16,552 bases of DNA from an uncultured Ideonella sp. (lineage in GTDB: Bacteria > Pseudomonadota > Gammaproteobacteria > Burkholderiales > Burkholderiaceae): assembly GCA_946479475.1 (NCBI GenBank), contig CAMLGG010000104.1, positions 1 to 16,552 on the forward strand. Direction: 5' to 3'. The notes beneath the pieces are model-generated. The model saw only the letters and a list, made by a program, of their open reading frames with translations, made no database searches and was not told where the DNA came from. How positions within the stretch are numbered: the stretch's first letter is position 1; each line of letters opens with the position of its first letter. Below, one piece after another: positions 6,766 through 15,582 of the stretch. A program made the translations under genes and the position numbers.

Positions 6766-7172
6766 CTCGGGGCCTCCGCCATGGCCGCCTGCGTGGCGGG
6801 CGTGCTCGCATGGCAGTCGAAGCAGTCGATCTTCACCGCCGCGTAGCTGTGGCAGGCCACGCAGAAATCCGTCGGCGCCTTGGCCACGCTGCCGGTGCGC
6901 TGGCTCGCATGGCAGCTGATGCAGCCCTGCAGGCTCGCCGCGGCGCCGCGCATGCCCTGGTGCACGGTCTTGTCGCGCTGGTGGACCAGCAGCTCCATGT
7001 GGTGCCGGCGCATGTACTCGGGGTCGGCGATGCACTGGGTGCCCGCCTTGGCCGGCTCGACGGCCGGCGCGAGTCCCTCGCGCCGCCCCTGCCCCGCGAC
7101 GACGGCGGCCGCCACGCCCGCCGCGAGCAGCAGCGCGGCGGCGAGGGCGAGGCGGACGCGGCGCGGTGTCAC
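6762..7172 (-). CDS. dsrJ: DsrJ, triheme periplasmic cytochrome c
   Basis: The GTG at 7172 is taken as start because GAGG lies 5 nt upstream and it directly precedes a basic-plus-hydrophobic membrane anchor (MTPRRVRLALAAALLLAAG, about 1-26). The product is 136 residues. Three CxxCH haem-binding motifs are visible: CISCH 84-88, CVACH 104-108 and CFDCH 117-121. C47 in GTQCIADPEYMRR matches the conserved Cys that is an unusual axial haem ligand in DsrJ. The cytochrome is unique to DsrMKJOP and is thought to take part in sulfur-compound redox chemistry on the periplasmic side. A longer frame reaches an ATG at 7223 inside dsrL, but that start would put 17 extra residues before the anchor. Confidence 0.92.
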   Translation of the reverse strand: MTPRRVRLALAAALLLAAGVAAAVVAGQGRREGLAPAVEPAKAGTQCIADPEYMRRHHMELLVHQRDKTVHQGMRGAAASLQGCISCHASQRTGSVAKAPTDFCVACHSYAAVKIDCFDCHASTPATQAAMAEAPR

Positions 7173-7179
7173 GGCCGCC

Positions 7180-9135
7180 TCACTCCCCGAGGCCCATCTG
7201 GATGTAGCCGGTGGGGCAGACATCCTTGCAGATGTGGCAGCCGACGCACTTGCTGTAGTCGGTGTCGACGTAGCGGCCGGTCGTCGCCTTGCCCTTGGGC
7301 ACCTTGAACACGGCCGTCTGCGGGCAGTAGACGACGCAGTTGTCGCACTCGAAGCACAGGCCGCAGCTCATGCAGCGCTTGGCCTCGGCCACCGCCTCGC
7401 CTTCGGTCAGCGCCAGCGTGCGCTCCTCGAAGTTGTTCAGGGCCTGCTCGGCGCTCAGCGTGACCACCTTGCGCTTGTGCCGAGCGGTGTACGGGAAGTG
7501 GCCGAGGAACAGCTCCTCGTGCGGGATCACGTAGCGGTCGGAGCGGTTGTCGAAGTTGTGGATCGCGGCCGTGCTGCTGTCGGTGCCGCGGATGGGCTCG
7601 TGCACCTCGCTCAGCGCCAGGCCCTTCTCGACCAGCTTGCGCTGAAGATCCCAGGTGTGCACGTCGATCTTGGGCCGCTTGTCCAGCGGCTCGCCGGTGA
7701 GGAAGCGGTCTATGCCGTCGGCGGCGATGGCGCCGTGGCCGATGGCGGTGGTCAGAAGGTGCGGCCGCACCACGTCGCCACCCACGAACATGCCGGGCTC
7801 GTTCTGCACCTGGTAGTTCTTGTCCGCCGAGATGCCACCCTTGCCGTTGTTCAGCACCTCCAGCCCGGCGAAGTCCACCGCCTGGCCGATGGCCGAGACG
7901 ATGAGGTCGGCCTCGATGAGCTCCTCGGTGCCTTCGATGTTCCTGATCTCCAGCCGCCCGCCGGTGACCTTGGCCTCGCAGCGGATCACCTGCAGGCCGG
8001 TGGCCCGGCCGCTCGCATCGCGCACCACCTTCACCGGCGCGAGCCCGCCGCGGATGGCGATGCCCTCGGCCAGCGCATGCTCCACCTCGTGGCGGCTGGC
8101 CTGCATCTTCTCGACCGCGAAGATCGAGGTCAGCGTCACCTCCGCGCCCTGGCGCGCCGAGACCGCGGCCACGTCGTGCGCCACCGTGCCGGCGATCGCG
8201 TGCTCGGGCCGGTCGCTCTCGTTGATCTTCTCGATGTGACCCAGGCGCCGCGCCACGGTGGCCACGTCGATCGAGGTGTCGCCGCCGCCGACGACCACCA
8301 CGCGCTTGCCGACGTGGCGCAGCCGCCCGTCGTTGAAGGCCTTGAGGAAGGCGGTGGCGGTGACGCAGTTCGGCGCCTCCGCGCCCTCGCAGGGCAGCGG
8401 CCGGCCGGACTGCGCGCCCAGGCCGAGGAACACCGCGTCGAACTCCGACTTGATCTGCTCCAGCGTCACGTCGGTGCCGATGCGGCAGTTCATGCGCGTG
8501 GCCACGCCGAGATCGAGGATGCGCTGGATCTCCGCGTCGAGCACGGTGCGCGGCGTGCGGAAGCCGGGGATGCCGTAGCGCATCATCCCGCCCAGCTCGG
8601 CACGCTCGTCGAACAGGGTCACCGCATGGCCCTTGCGGGCGAGCTGGTAGGCCGCCGACAGGCCCGCCGGGCCGCCGCCGATCACGGCCACCTTCTTGCC
8701 GGTGGCCTGCGCGGGCTTGGGGAAGGCCAGCCCGTGCTCGATGGCGTACTCGCCGAGGAAATGCTCGACCGAGTTGATGCCGACGAAGTCCTCGACCTGG
8801 TTGCGGTTGCAGCCGGATTCGCAGGGCGCGGGGCACACCCGGCCCATCACCGAGGGCAGCGGGTTGGCCTCGGTCAGGCGGCGCCAGGCGTACTCCTGCC
8901 AGGGCATGCCGGCGGGCGGCTTCTCGATGCCGCGCACGATGTTCAGGTAGCTGCGGATGTCCTCGCCCGAGGGGCACGAGCCCTGGCAGGGCGGCGTGCT
9001 CTGGATGTAGGTCGGGCACTTGTGCGAGTGGTCGGCGTCGAAGATCTCGGCCTGCCAGTTCTTCACCTGGTGGTCGCCATCCTTGAAGCGGCGGAAGGTC
9101 AGCGGGCGGGCCGGTGCATCGGGGGTCGAGGACAT
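7180..9135 (-). CDS. dsrL: DsrL, NAD(P)H-acceptor oxidoreductase of sulfite reductase
   Basis: The 651-residue flavoprotein resembles the small subunit of glutamate synthase (GltD). N-terminal cysteines C50, C54, C101, C105 and C109 bind [4Fe-4S] clusters, the FAD site is around 150-160 (AVIGGGPAGLSAA), and a second Rossmann site for NAD(P) is around 281-290 (VVGGGDTSID). A linker leads to a C-terminal two-cluster ferredoxin domain (about 588-640: CMSCGLC...C, CVGCHICKDVC), which is typical of the DsrL-1 form of sulfur oxidisers. DsrL accepts electrons from DsrAB in the oxidative direction and is a marker of that pathway. The ATG has AGGAG overlapping the dsrK stop codon, 10 nt apart. dsrJ begins 7 nt after its stop. 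Confidence 0.96.
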   Translation of the reverse strand: MSSTPDAPARPLTFRRFKDGDHQVKNWQAEIFDADHSHKCPTYIQSTPPCQGSCPSGEDIRSYLNIVRGIEKPPAGMPWQEYAWRRLTEANPLPSVMGRVCPAPCESGCNRNQVEDFVGINSVEHFLGEYAIEHGLAFPKPAQATGKKVAVIGGGPAGLSAAYQLARKGHAVTLFDERAELGGMMRYGIPGFRTPRTVLDAEIQRILDLGVATRMNCRIGTDVTLEQIKSEFDAVFLGLGAQSGRPLPCEGAEAPNCVTATAFLKAFNDGRLRHVGKRVVVVGGGDTSIDVATVARRLGHIEKINESDRPEHAIAGTVAHDVAAVSARQGAEVTLTSIFAVEKMQASRHEVEHALAEGIAIRGGLAPVKVVRDASGRATGLQVIRCEAKVTGGRLEIRNIEGTEELIEADLIVSAIGQAVDFAGLEVLNNGKGGISADKNYQVQNEPGMFVGGDVVRPHLLTTAIGHGAIAADGIDRFLTGEPLDKRPKIDVHTWDLQRKLVEKGLALSEVHEPIRGTDSSTAAIHNFDNRSDRYVIPHEELFLGHFPYTARHKRKVVTLSAEQALNNFEERTLALTEGEAVAEAKRCMSCGLCFECDNCVVYCPQTAVFKVPKGKATTGRYVDTDYSKCVGCHICKDVCPTGYIQMGLGE

Positions 9136-9145
9136 GCTGTGTCTC

Positions 9146-10642
<1,497 letters not shown>

Positions 10643-10649
10643 GGCGGCT

Positions 10650-11378
10650 TCACTTCTCCAGCGCCGCCGCCCAGGCGGCGAGGTGGCGCGCCTCGCGCGG
10701 GTTGTCGACCTGGTTGCGCGTCGGGCTGAAAAGCAGCCCCGGGGCATGCATCAGCTTGCTGATCGGGAAGACGATCATCAGCAGCGCCACCAGCGTCAGG
10801 TGGACGAGCAGCACCGGGTCGGCCGGCAGCGGCTGCCAGTCGAAGCGCATCAGGCCCAGCATGAAGGCCTTGAGCGCCACGATGTCGGTGTGCGCGACGA
10901 AGCGCATGCCGAGTCCGGACAGCGCGATGGCCAGCAGCAGCGCCAGGTGCAGGTGATCCGACGGCGTGGAGATGTAGCGCACCCGGTCGACCAGGAAGCG
11001 CCGCGCCCACAGGCCGGCCAGGCCCGCGACCATCGCGAAGCCGGCATAGGTGCCCACGGCCTGCACCCACTGCACCGGCGTCCACACCGGCTGCTGGAAG
11101 TAGCGCAGGTGGCGCAGCAGCACGGCGAACAGCGCGGCGTGGAAGGTCCAGCCGAAGAGCCACGTCCACTTGCTGGAGCGGAACAGGCTCTCGAAGAACA
11201 CCACCTCGCGCGCCAGCCTCAGCCCCACCCCGGCGGGCGTGGTGGGCGCCGGCGTCGTCGCGATCTTCAGCGGCGCCGGCGTGCGGGCGTAGCCGGCGAT
11301 CTTCAGCCCCGCGCCGACGACCAGCATCGCGGTCGCCGCGTAGAACAGCAGCGCGTAGGCGATGGTCAAGGCCGGCAC
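10650..11378 (-). CDS. dsrM: DsrM, haem b membrane subunit (NarI-like)
   Basis: The 242-residue membrane protein has about five to six helices and a NarI-like haem b region. Histidines H80, H90, H142, H144, H163, H193 and H211 are candidate ligands for two haem b groups. DsrM exchanges electrons between quinone and DsrK, and the pair DsrMK is the core of DsrMKJOP. The start is a GTG at 11378 with GGAG 8 nt upstream, 19 nt after the dsrC stop, so a GTG is preferred over a later ATG. Length matches known DsrM. Confidence 0.93.
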   Translation of the reverse strand: MPALTIAYALLFYAATAMLVVGAGLKIAGYARTPAPLKIATTPAPTTPAGVGLRLAREVVFFESLFRSSKWTWLFGWTFHAALFAVLLRHLRYFQQPVWTPVQWVQAVGTYAGFAMVAGLAGLWARRFLVDRVRYISTPSDHLHLALLLAIALSGLGMRFVAHTDIVALKAFMLGLMRFDWQPLPADPVLLVHLTLVALLMIVFPISKLMHAPGLLFSPTRNQVDNPREARHLAAWAAALEK

Positions 11379-11397
11379 GATCCGCTCCGTTGCGTAG

Positions 11398-11730
11398 CTA
11401 GACGCAGCCCGTCGGCTTCGGCAGGCCGGCGATCTTGCAGGCCTGCTTGGCCGGCCCGTAGGGGAACAGCTCGTAGAGGTACTTGCTGTTGCCCTTGTCC
11501 GGCCCGAGCTGCTTGCCGATGGCCTTGGTGAGCACGCGCACCGCGGGGGCGATCTGGTACTCGTTGTAGTAGTCGCGCAGGAAGTTGACGACCTCCCAGT
11601 GGCTGGGCGTCATGTCGACGTGCTCGCTCTTGGCGATCTCGTTGGCGATCTCCTCGTTCCAGTCGGCGAGGTTGACGAGGTAGCCCTCCTCGTCGGTCTC
11701 GTAGGCGGTGCCGTTCACTTCGATGTTCAT
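11398..11730 (-). CDS. dsrC: DsrC, sulfur-carrier protein with both redox cysteines
   Basis: The 110-residue protein is a typical DsrC: DEEGYLVNLADWNEEIA, MTPSHWEVVNFLRDYYNEY, and the C-terminal arm YGPAKQACKIAGLPKPTGCV. CysB is C98 and CysA is C109, the penultimate residue, separated by ten residues. It carries sulfur as a persulfide from DsrEFH and forms the trisulfide substrate for DsrAB and DsrMK. GGAG lies 9 nt before the ATG. It is the only one of three DsrC-family proteins in this window that keeps these cysteines. It lies between dsrH and dsrM, as in Allochromatium. Confidence 0.97.
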   Translation of the reverse strand: MNIEVNGTAYETDEEGYLVNLADWNEEIANEIAKSEHVDMTPSHWEVVNFLRDYYNEYQIAPAVRVLTKAIGKQLGPDKGNSKYLYELFPYGPAKQACKIAGLPKPTGCV

Positions 11731-11749
11731 GGTGCGTTCTCCGGTCGGA

Positions 11750-12043
11750 TCAAAGCCAGGATTGGTGGCGGGGGTGCTCGGCGACGAGGTCGACGAAGCC
11801 GGCGTAGTCGACCGGCGTGATGCCTTCGGCCAGCGCGCCGGCCAGGCCGCGCGCCTCGAGGTCGGGCTGCAGGACGTAGACCTTCAGCGCGGCGATCTCG
11901 GGCCCGAGCGAAGCGATGCCCGCGCGGGTGGCGGCGACCACCGCGTCCTCGGTCAGCAGCAGCGCGTGGCCGGGTTGCGCCAGGCGCAGGCAGCTCTGCA
12001 GCGTGTGGGTCTGGAAGGGCGACTTGTTGACGATGTGCAGCAT
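11750..12043 (-). CDS. dsrH: DsrH, sulfur-transfer subunit of DsrEFH
   Basis: The 97-residue cytoplasmic protein is of the DsrH/TusB family (MLHIVNKSPFQTHTLQSCLR). Its single cysteine is C18, in the position conserved in DsrH. It forms the alpha2beta2gamma2 DsrEFH complex with the two genes just upstream, 12 nt after dsrF. dsrC, its interaction partner, follows after 19 nt. The ribosome binding site is weak, so translation probably depends on coupling. Confidence 0.94.
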   Translation of the reverse strand: MLHIVNKSPFQTHTLQSCLRLAQPGHALLLTEDAVVAATRAGIASLGPEIAALKVYVLQPDLEARGLAGALAEGITPVDYAGFVDLVAEHPRHQSWL

Positions 12044-12055
12044 GACCGTCGTTCC

Positions 12056-12412
12056 CTAGAAGCTCAGGACCACGTCCTGCTCGGCCATCAGCGCGCCCAT
12101 CTGGGCGCTCGACAGGACCTCGACCGGCACCAGCAGGTCGTCCACGGCGAGCCCGCGTGCCTGCAGCGACTCGCGCTCGACGTAGAGCTTCTCGACGTCG
12201 TAGCCCTCCAGCGCCCGGTAGGTGGGCGAGAAGTTCTTCTGCGCTATGGCCTTGGTCTGCTGGCCCTTGACCAGCTCGTAGACGCCGTCGTCGAGGAAGG
12301 CCAGGCTCACGTCCTGGTCGAAGGTCGCGGCGATCAGCACCACCTCCAGGCTCTCCAGCGCGTAGACCGTGCCGTAGGGCGCCTTGCGGTTCACGAACAT
12401 GAACTTTTTCAA
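12056..12412 (-). CDS. dsrF: DsrF, sulfur-transfer subunit of DsrEFH (TTG start)
   Basis: The 118-residue protein of the DsrE/TusC family reads KKFMFVNRKAPYGTVYALESLEVVL... and ends in the conserved LMAEQDVVLSF. The start is chosen as TTG at 12412: GGAG at the end of dsrE lies 7 nt upstream of it, and it restores the KKFMFVNRKAPYG N-terminus expected of DsrF. The internal ATG at 12400 is 19 nt from that GGAG and would lose four conserved residues. The TTG sits 2 nt after the dsrE stop. It has no cysteine, as expected of a DsrF subunit with a structural role. Confidence 0.9.
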   Translation of the reverse strand: MKKFMFVNRKAPYGTVYALESLEVVLIAATFDQDVSLAFLDDGVYELVKGQQTKAIAQKNFSPTYRALEGYDVEKLYVERESLQARGLAVDDLLVPVEVLSSAQMGALMAEQDVVLSF

Positions 12413-12414
12413 GA

Positions 12415-12774
12415 TCAGTCTCCGAAGGTCACCAGGCGGTCGGCCTTGATGCCGCTGTCGACCAGCTGGCCCAGGCCCGAGATGCGGAAGCCCGGGGCCA
12501 GCACCTCTTCCTTGATGCCGCGCCGCAGCCCCGCGGCCACGCAGACCACCAGGTCCACCTGGTGCTCGGCGGCCAGCGCCGACCAGCGGTTGGCGATGTG
12601 GCGGTCGTCCTGCGGCGGCTCCATGAGCTTCGTCGCGTTGTAGACGCCGTCGTGATAGAAGAAGACGCGCTGGACCGTGTGTCCCTTCTCGATCGCCGCG
12701 CGGGCGAACTGCCAGGCCGTGTCGCTGGCCTGGTGGGTGTAGGGGCCTTCGCTGACGAGCAAGCCGAACTTCAT
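12415..12774 (-). CDS. dsrE: DsrE, catalytic sulfur-transfer subunit of DsrEFH
   Basis: The 119-residue protein of the DsrE/TusD family begins MKFGLLVSEGPYTHQASDTAW. C78 in VDLVVCVAAGLRRGI is at the active-site position for sulfur binding. It receives sulfur (in A. vinosum from the Rhd_2599-TusA-DsrE2 relay, absent in this window) and hands it to DsrC. GAGG lies about 7 nt before the ATG, 9 nt after dsrB. Its presence with dsrF and dsrH supports an oxidative Dsr pathway. Confidence 0.95.
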   Translation of the reverse strand: MKFGLLVSEGPYTHQASDTAWQFARAAIEKGHTVQRVFFYHDGVYNATKLMEPPQDDRHIANRWSALAAEHQVDLVVCVAAGLRRGIKEEVLAPGFRISGLGQLVDSGIKADRLVTFGD

Positions 12775-12783
12775 CGTGCGACC

Positions 12784-13854
12784 TCAAAAGCGGATGTGGG
12801 TCGACGCGTTCAGGTTGGCCCGCGAGCCGCGCCAGTCGTCGATCAGGTACTTGGTGAAGGGCAGGTCGCACTTCTCGAAGAAGCGCGGCCAGCCGATGCG
12901 CTCCACCCAGTCGGCCACCCGCTCCCAGGGCCGCGCGTCGGCCTTGTAGGTGTAGAGGATCTTCTTGACGATCTCCGACACCTCGGGCCAGCGCGGCGGG
13001 TTGTTGGGCAGGCCCGAGGCGACCATCTTCATGAAGGTCGGCTTGCCGCGCGCGTTGGAGTTCTTGCCGCCGACCCAGATCGCCAGCTTGGAGTGCTCGG
13101 GGTCGTTGATCTGCATCGGAGGGCACGGGGGATAGCAGGCCCCGCAGCAGATGCACTTCTTCTCGTCGACCTCCAGCGAGGGCTTGCCGTTGACCAGCGC
13201 CGGCCGGATGGCGGCCACCGGGCAGCGCGCGACGACGGCCGGCCGCTCGCACACGTTGGCCACCAGGTCGTGGTTGATCTTCGGCGGCTTGGTGTGCTGC
13301 ACGATGATCGCGATGTCGGCCTGGCCGCCGCAGTTGATCTCGCAGCACGAGGTCGAGAGGTGGACCCGGTTCGGCATCTCCTCGCGGATGAACTCGGCGT
13401 GCAGCTCGTCCATCAGCGCCTTCACCGCGCCCGAGGCATCGGTGCCGGGGATGTCGCAGTGCAGCCAGCCCTGGGTGTGGGCGATCATCGAGACCGAGTT
13501 GCCGGTGCCGCCGACCGGGAAGCCGGCCTTCGTCAGCGCCTCCACCAGCGGCTCGACCTTGGCCGGGTCCGACACCATGAACTCGATGTTCGAGCGGATG
13601 GTGAATCGCACGTGGCCTTCGGCATGGGTGTCGGCGATCTCGCAGAGCTTGCGGATGGTGTGCACGTCCATCTGCCGCTGCGTGCCGGCGCGAACCGACC
13701 AGACCTCGTCACCCGAGCGTGCCACGTGGTGCAGCACGCCGGGGCGCGGGCGGTCGTGGTAGCGCCAGTCGCCGTAGTTCTTCAGCAGGGCAGGGTGCAG
13801 GTATTGCCGGTTGTCCGGCACGCCGCTCTCGATGGGGCTGCGCATCTGGGCCAT
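12784..13854 (-). CDS. dsrB: DsrB, beta subunit of reverse dissimilatory sulfite reductase
   Basis: The 356-residue subunit has the sirohaem/[4Fe-4S] motif around C170/C171 and C175 (STSCCEINCGG), C211 (RCPVAAI), and a ferredoxin domain with C234/237/240/244 (CICCGACYPPC). With DsrA it forms the alpha2beta2 enzyme; the catalytic sirohaem is associated with this subunit. In sulfur oxidisers it turns DsrC-bound sulfur into sulfite. An AGGAG about 7 nt before the ATG and a 22-nt gap after dsrA are in keeping with an operon. Length is normal. Confidence 0.97.
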   Translation of the reverse strand: MAQMRSPIESGVPDNRQYLHPALLKNYGDWRYHDRPRPGVLHHVARSGDEVWSVRAGTQRQMDVHTIRKLCEIADTHAEGHVRFTIRSNIEFMVSDPAKVEPLVEALTKAGFPVGGTGNSVSMIAHTQGWLHCDIPGTDASGAVKALMDELHAEFIREEMPNRVHLSTSCCEINCGGQADIAIIVQHTKPPKINHDLVANVCERPAVVARCPVAAIRPALVNGKPSLEVDEKKCICCGACYPPCPPMQINDPEHSKLAIWVGGKNSNARGKPTFMKMVASGLPNNPPRWPEVSEIVKKILYTYKADARPWERVADWVERIGWPRFFEKCDLPFTKYLIDDWRGSRANLNASTHIRF

Positions 13855-13876
13855 GGGGTGTCTCCTTGCTGCGGGT

Positions 13877-15175
13877 TCAGGCGGCGCGGTTCTTCTTCTC
13901 GTTCAGGCGCTCGACTTCCTCGTCCCAGCCATCGGTGCGCACGTAGGGGTTGGTGCGCGGCGTGGCCACCATGTTGGGATCGATATCGACGCCTATGCCC
14001 TCGAGGAAGTTGACCAGGCCGATGCGCTCGATCATTTCGCCGGTGCGCTCGTGCTCCAGCGCGTTCTCGGCGAAGAAGTCGATCACCTTCTGGCCGAGCT
14101 CGACCAGGTTGTCGTAGTCCTCGTCGGTCTTCAGCGGCATGAAGGGCACGACGACGGTGCCCATCAGGTCGCCGATCTTCAGCGTGCGCTTGCCGCCGAT
14201 GAGGATGGTGGCGCCGGTGTCGGTGCCATGGGCCAGCGCGCCGGTCATCACGTTGATGCACTGCATGCAGCGCACGCAATTGCTGTTGTCGATCTCCAGC
14301 GCGAGGGTGTCGTCGAGCTTGACGCTGGAGATCTTCTCGCCCGTGCCCACCTCGCCGACCGGCTTGATCTGGATGGTCTTGGTGGGGCAGCGCGTGATCA
14401 CGTCGTTGACCAGCTTGGTCATGCCGTGCTTGGCATACCAGCGACGCGCGAGCTCCTCGTCGGTGCGCATGTTGTCGCGCCAGGTGCCGATGACGGCCAT
14501 GTCCGAGCGCTGGATGGAGTTCATGCAGTCGTTCGGGCAGCCCGAGAACTTGAACTTGAACTTGTAGGGCAGGGCCGGGCGGTGGATGTCGTCGAGGAAG
14601 GTGTTGATCACCTGCCGGTGCGCCTTGGCCTCGTCGTAGCAGCTCTGCTCGCAGCGCGCGGCGCCCACGCAGCTCATCGAGGTGCGCACGGCCGGGCCGG
14701 CACCGCCGAGGTCGAAGCCGAGCTCGTTGAGTTCGTCGAAGGCGTCCTGCACCTTCGCGGTGGTGGCGCCCTGGAACATGATGTCGCCCGACTGGCCGTG
14801 GAAGGCGATCAGTCCCGAGCCGTGGCGCTCCCAGATGTCGCACATCTTGCGCAGCACCTCGGTCGTGTAGTGCATGCCGGCCGGCGGCTGCACGCGCAGC
14901 GTGTGGAACTCGGCCGCATCCGGATAGACCGGCTTGTCGTTCTCGTCCTTCAGCTCGGTGAAGCGCGGGATCACGCCGCCGCCGTAGCCGAACACGCCGA
15001 CCGTGCCGCCCTTCCAGTAGCCCTTCTTGGTGCGGTAGCTGGTCTCGAGCTGGCCCATCAGGTCGACCATGTAGTCCTTCTCGGCCGCCAGGCGCTTCAG
15101 GCCGGTCACGAAACTCGGCCAGGGACCGCTCTCCAGTTCGTCGAGCATCGGCGTGTCGTGGGGCTTCTTCGCCAT
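13877..15175 (-). CDS. dsrA: DsrA, alpha subunit of reverse dissimilatory sulfite reductase
   Basis: The 432-residue subunit has the sirohaem-[4Fe-4S] motif C169-x5-C175 (CVGAARC) and C213-x3-C217 (CPNDC), and a ferredoxin domain around 300-306 (CVRCMQC) with C263 before it. Residue pattern and length fit DsrA. It is the first gene of the operon. The ATG at 15175 has AGGAG 7 nt upstream; an out-of-frame ATG lies 5 nt before it. The divergent plus-strand genes start 168 bp away. The most likely alternative, assimilatory sulfite reductase, is ruled out by dsrB, E, F, H and C. Confidence 0.97.
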   Translation of the reverse strand: MAKKPHDTPMLDELESGPWPSFVTGLKRLAAEKDYMVDLMGQLETSYRTKKGYWKGGTVGVFGYGGGVIPRFTELKDENDKPVYPDAAEFHTLRVQPPAGMHYTTEVLRKMCDIWERHGSGLIAFHGQSGDIMFQGATTAKVQDAFDELNELGFDLGGAGPAVRTSMSCVGAARCEQSCYDEAKAHRQVINTFLDDIHRPALPYKFKFKFSGCPNDCMNSIQRSDMAVIGTWRDNMRTDEELARRWYAKHGMTKLVNDVITRCPTKTIQIKPVGEVGTGEKISSVKLDDTLALEIDNSNCVRCMQCINVMTGALAHGTDTGATILIGGKRTLKIGDLMGTVVVPFMPLKTDEDYDNLVELGQKVIDFFAENALEHERTGEMIERIGLVNFLEGIGVDIDPNMVATPRTNPYVRTDGWDEEVERLNEKKNRAA

Positions 15176-15268
15176 CGCATGTCTCCTGGCCCGGGGGTGG
15201 GCTCGTTGCAGGCCGATCTTGCGTTCGCGAAGGCTCGGCGGCCATCACTCCGGTTGGGAGCGGGGCAC

Positions 15269-15283
15269 TACCCGAATGGGGTA
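15269..15283. promoter_or_regulatory. Palindrome TACCC-N5-GGGTA in the dsrA promoter region
   Basis: Perfect 5-bp inverted repeat with spacer GAATG, about 94 bp upstream of dsrA and 60 bp upstream of the small plus-strand gene. It is 9 bp from the shared 20-bp element. A related C-rich/GGGTTA stretch sits at the same relative place near the soeA copy, so palindrome and element may form one composite site. It resembles NarL heptamers but has one base fewer between half-sites than the 7-2-7 arrangement. Operator function is inference. Confidence 0.45.
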
Positions 15284-15292
15284 TGCCGTCTC

Positions 15293-15312
15293 ACCCGTCG
15301 CGGTGATGGACG
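15293..15312 (+). repeat. 20-bp element upstream of the cas6 operon, exact inverted copy of 617-636
   Basis: The plus-strand sequence matches the minus-strand sequence at 617-636 in all 20 positions, starting ACCCGTC and ending GATGGACG. It ends 30 bp before the start of the small protein gene and is oriented towards it. CGTC (15296-15299) and GACG (15309-15312) can pair around a 9-nt loop. An exact 20-base match outside coding genes is unlikely by chance in 16.5 kb, even at this GC content. Its function is unknown. Confidence 0.6.
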
Positions 15313-15342
15313 CTTGCCGCCGGGCCGCGCTCAATCGGCACG

Positions 15343-15582
15343 ATGGCAAGCACCACGTCCCTGGCCACCGCGCGCCTGACGCCCCGCGCGAAGCTGCGCG
15401 TGCCCCTGGGCGGGCAGGAGATCGAGTTGCAGCAGGTCGAGTTCGAGGCCGGCGGCATGCGCCTGATGCGCGTGCGCATCCGCGAGGGCCACCGCTTTAC
15501 CGTCTTCGATGTCGATCCTCGGACCGCCGCGGCCTGGGGTGATGCGCTCCTGTGCTGGGCGCGGGAGCAGGGAGAGGGTTGA
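15343..15582 (+). CDS. Small protein of unknown function (possibly DUF6967-like)
   Basis: The 79-residue product has a basic N-terminus (ATARLTPRAKLRVPLGGQ), a hydrophobic/charged middle (EIELQQVEFEAGGMRLMRVRIREGHRFTVFDVDP) and a helical end (TAAAWGDALLCWAREQ). It has no signal peptide, membrane segment or repeated metal-binding cysteines. The beta-rich middle suggests a small barrel-like fold. It may belong to DUF6967, but I am not certain of that. Its stop overlaps the start of the Cas6-like gene (TGATG), so the two are coupled. No strong ribosome binding site precedes ATG 15343; the shared 20-bp element does. Confidence 0.75.
   Translation: MASTTSLATARLTPRAKLRVPLGGQEIELQQVEFEAGGMRLMRVRIREGHRFTVFDVDPRTAAAWGDALLCWAREQGEG

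Larger units (their letters stand above)
15176..15342. promoter_or_regulatory. Divergent promoter region between dsrA and the cas6-containing operon
   Basis: This 167-bp gap separates dsrA (minus) from the small plus-strand gene. I see no convincing -35/-10 pair on either strand and no FNR-type box. It contains the palindrome at 15269-15283 and the 20-bp element at 15293-15312, described separately. The dsrA Shine-Dalgarno (AGGAG) lies at 15183-15187. The main dsr promoter must be here because the rest of the operon has gaps of 22 nt or less, but I cannot place it. Confidence 0.6.

Noticed and set aside
15269..15284. NarL 7-2-7 site at the dsrA promoter
   Set aside because: The half-sites have one base fewer between them than the 7-2-7 geometry requires, so it is reported only as a palindrome.
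13811..15379. 522-codon plus-strand open frame opposite dsrA and the promoter region
   Set aside because: Lies antisense to dsrA with its sirohaem motifs; composition is that of a shadow frame and no family is recognisable.
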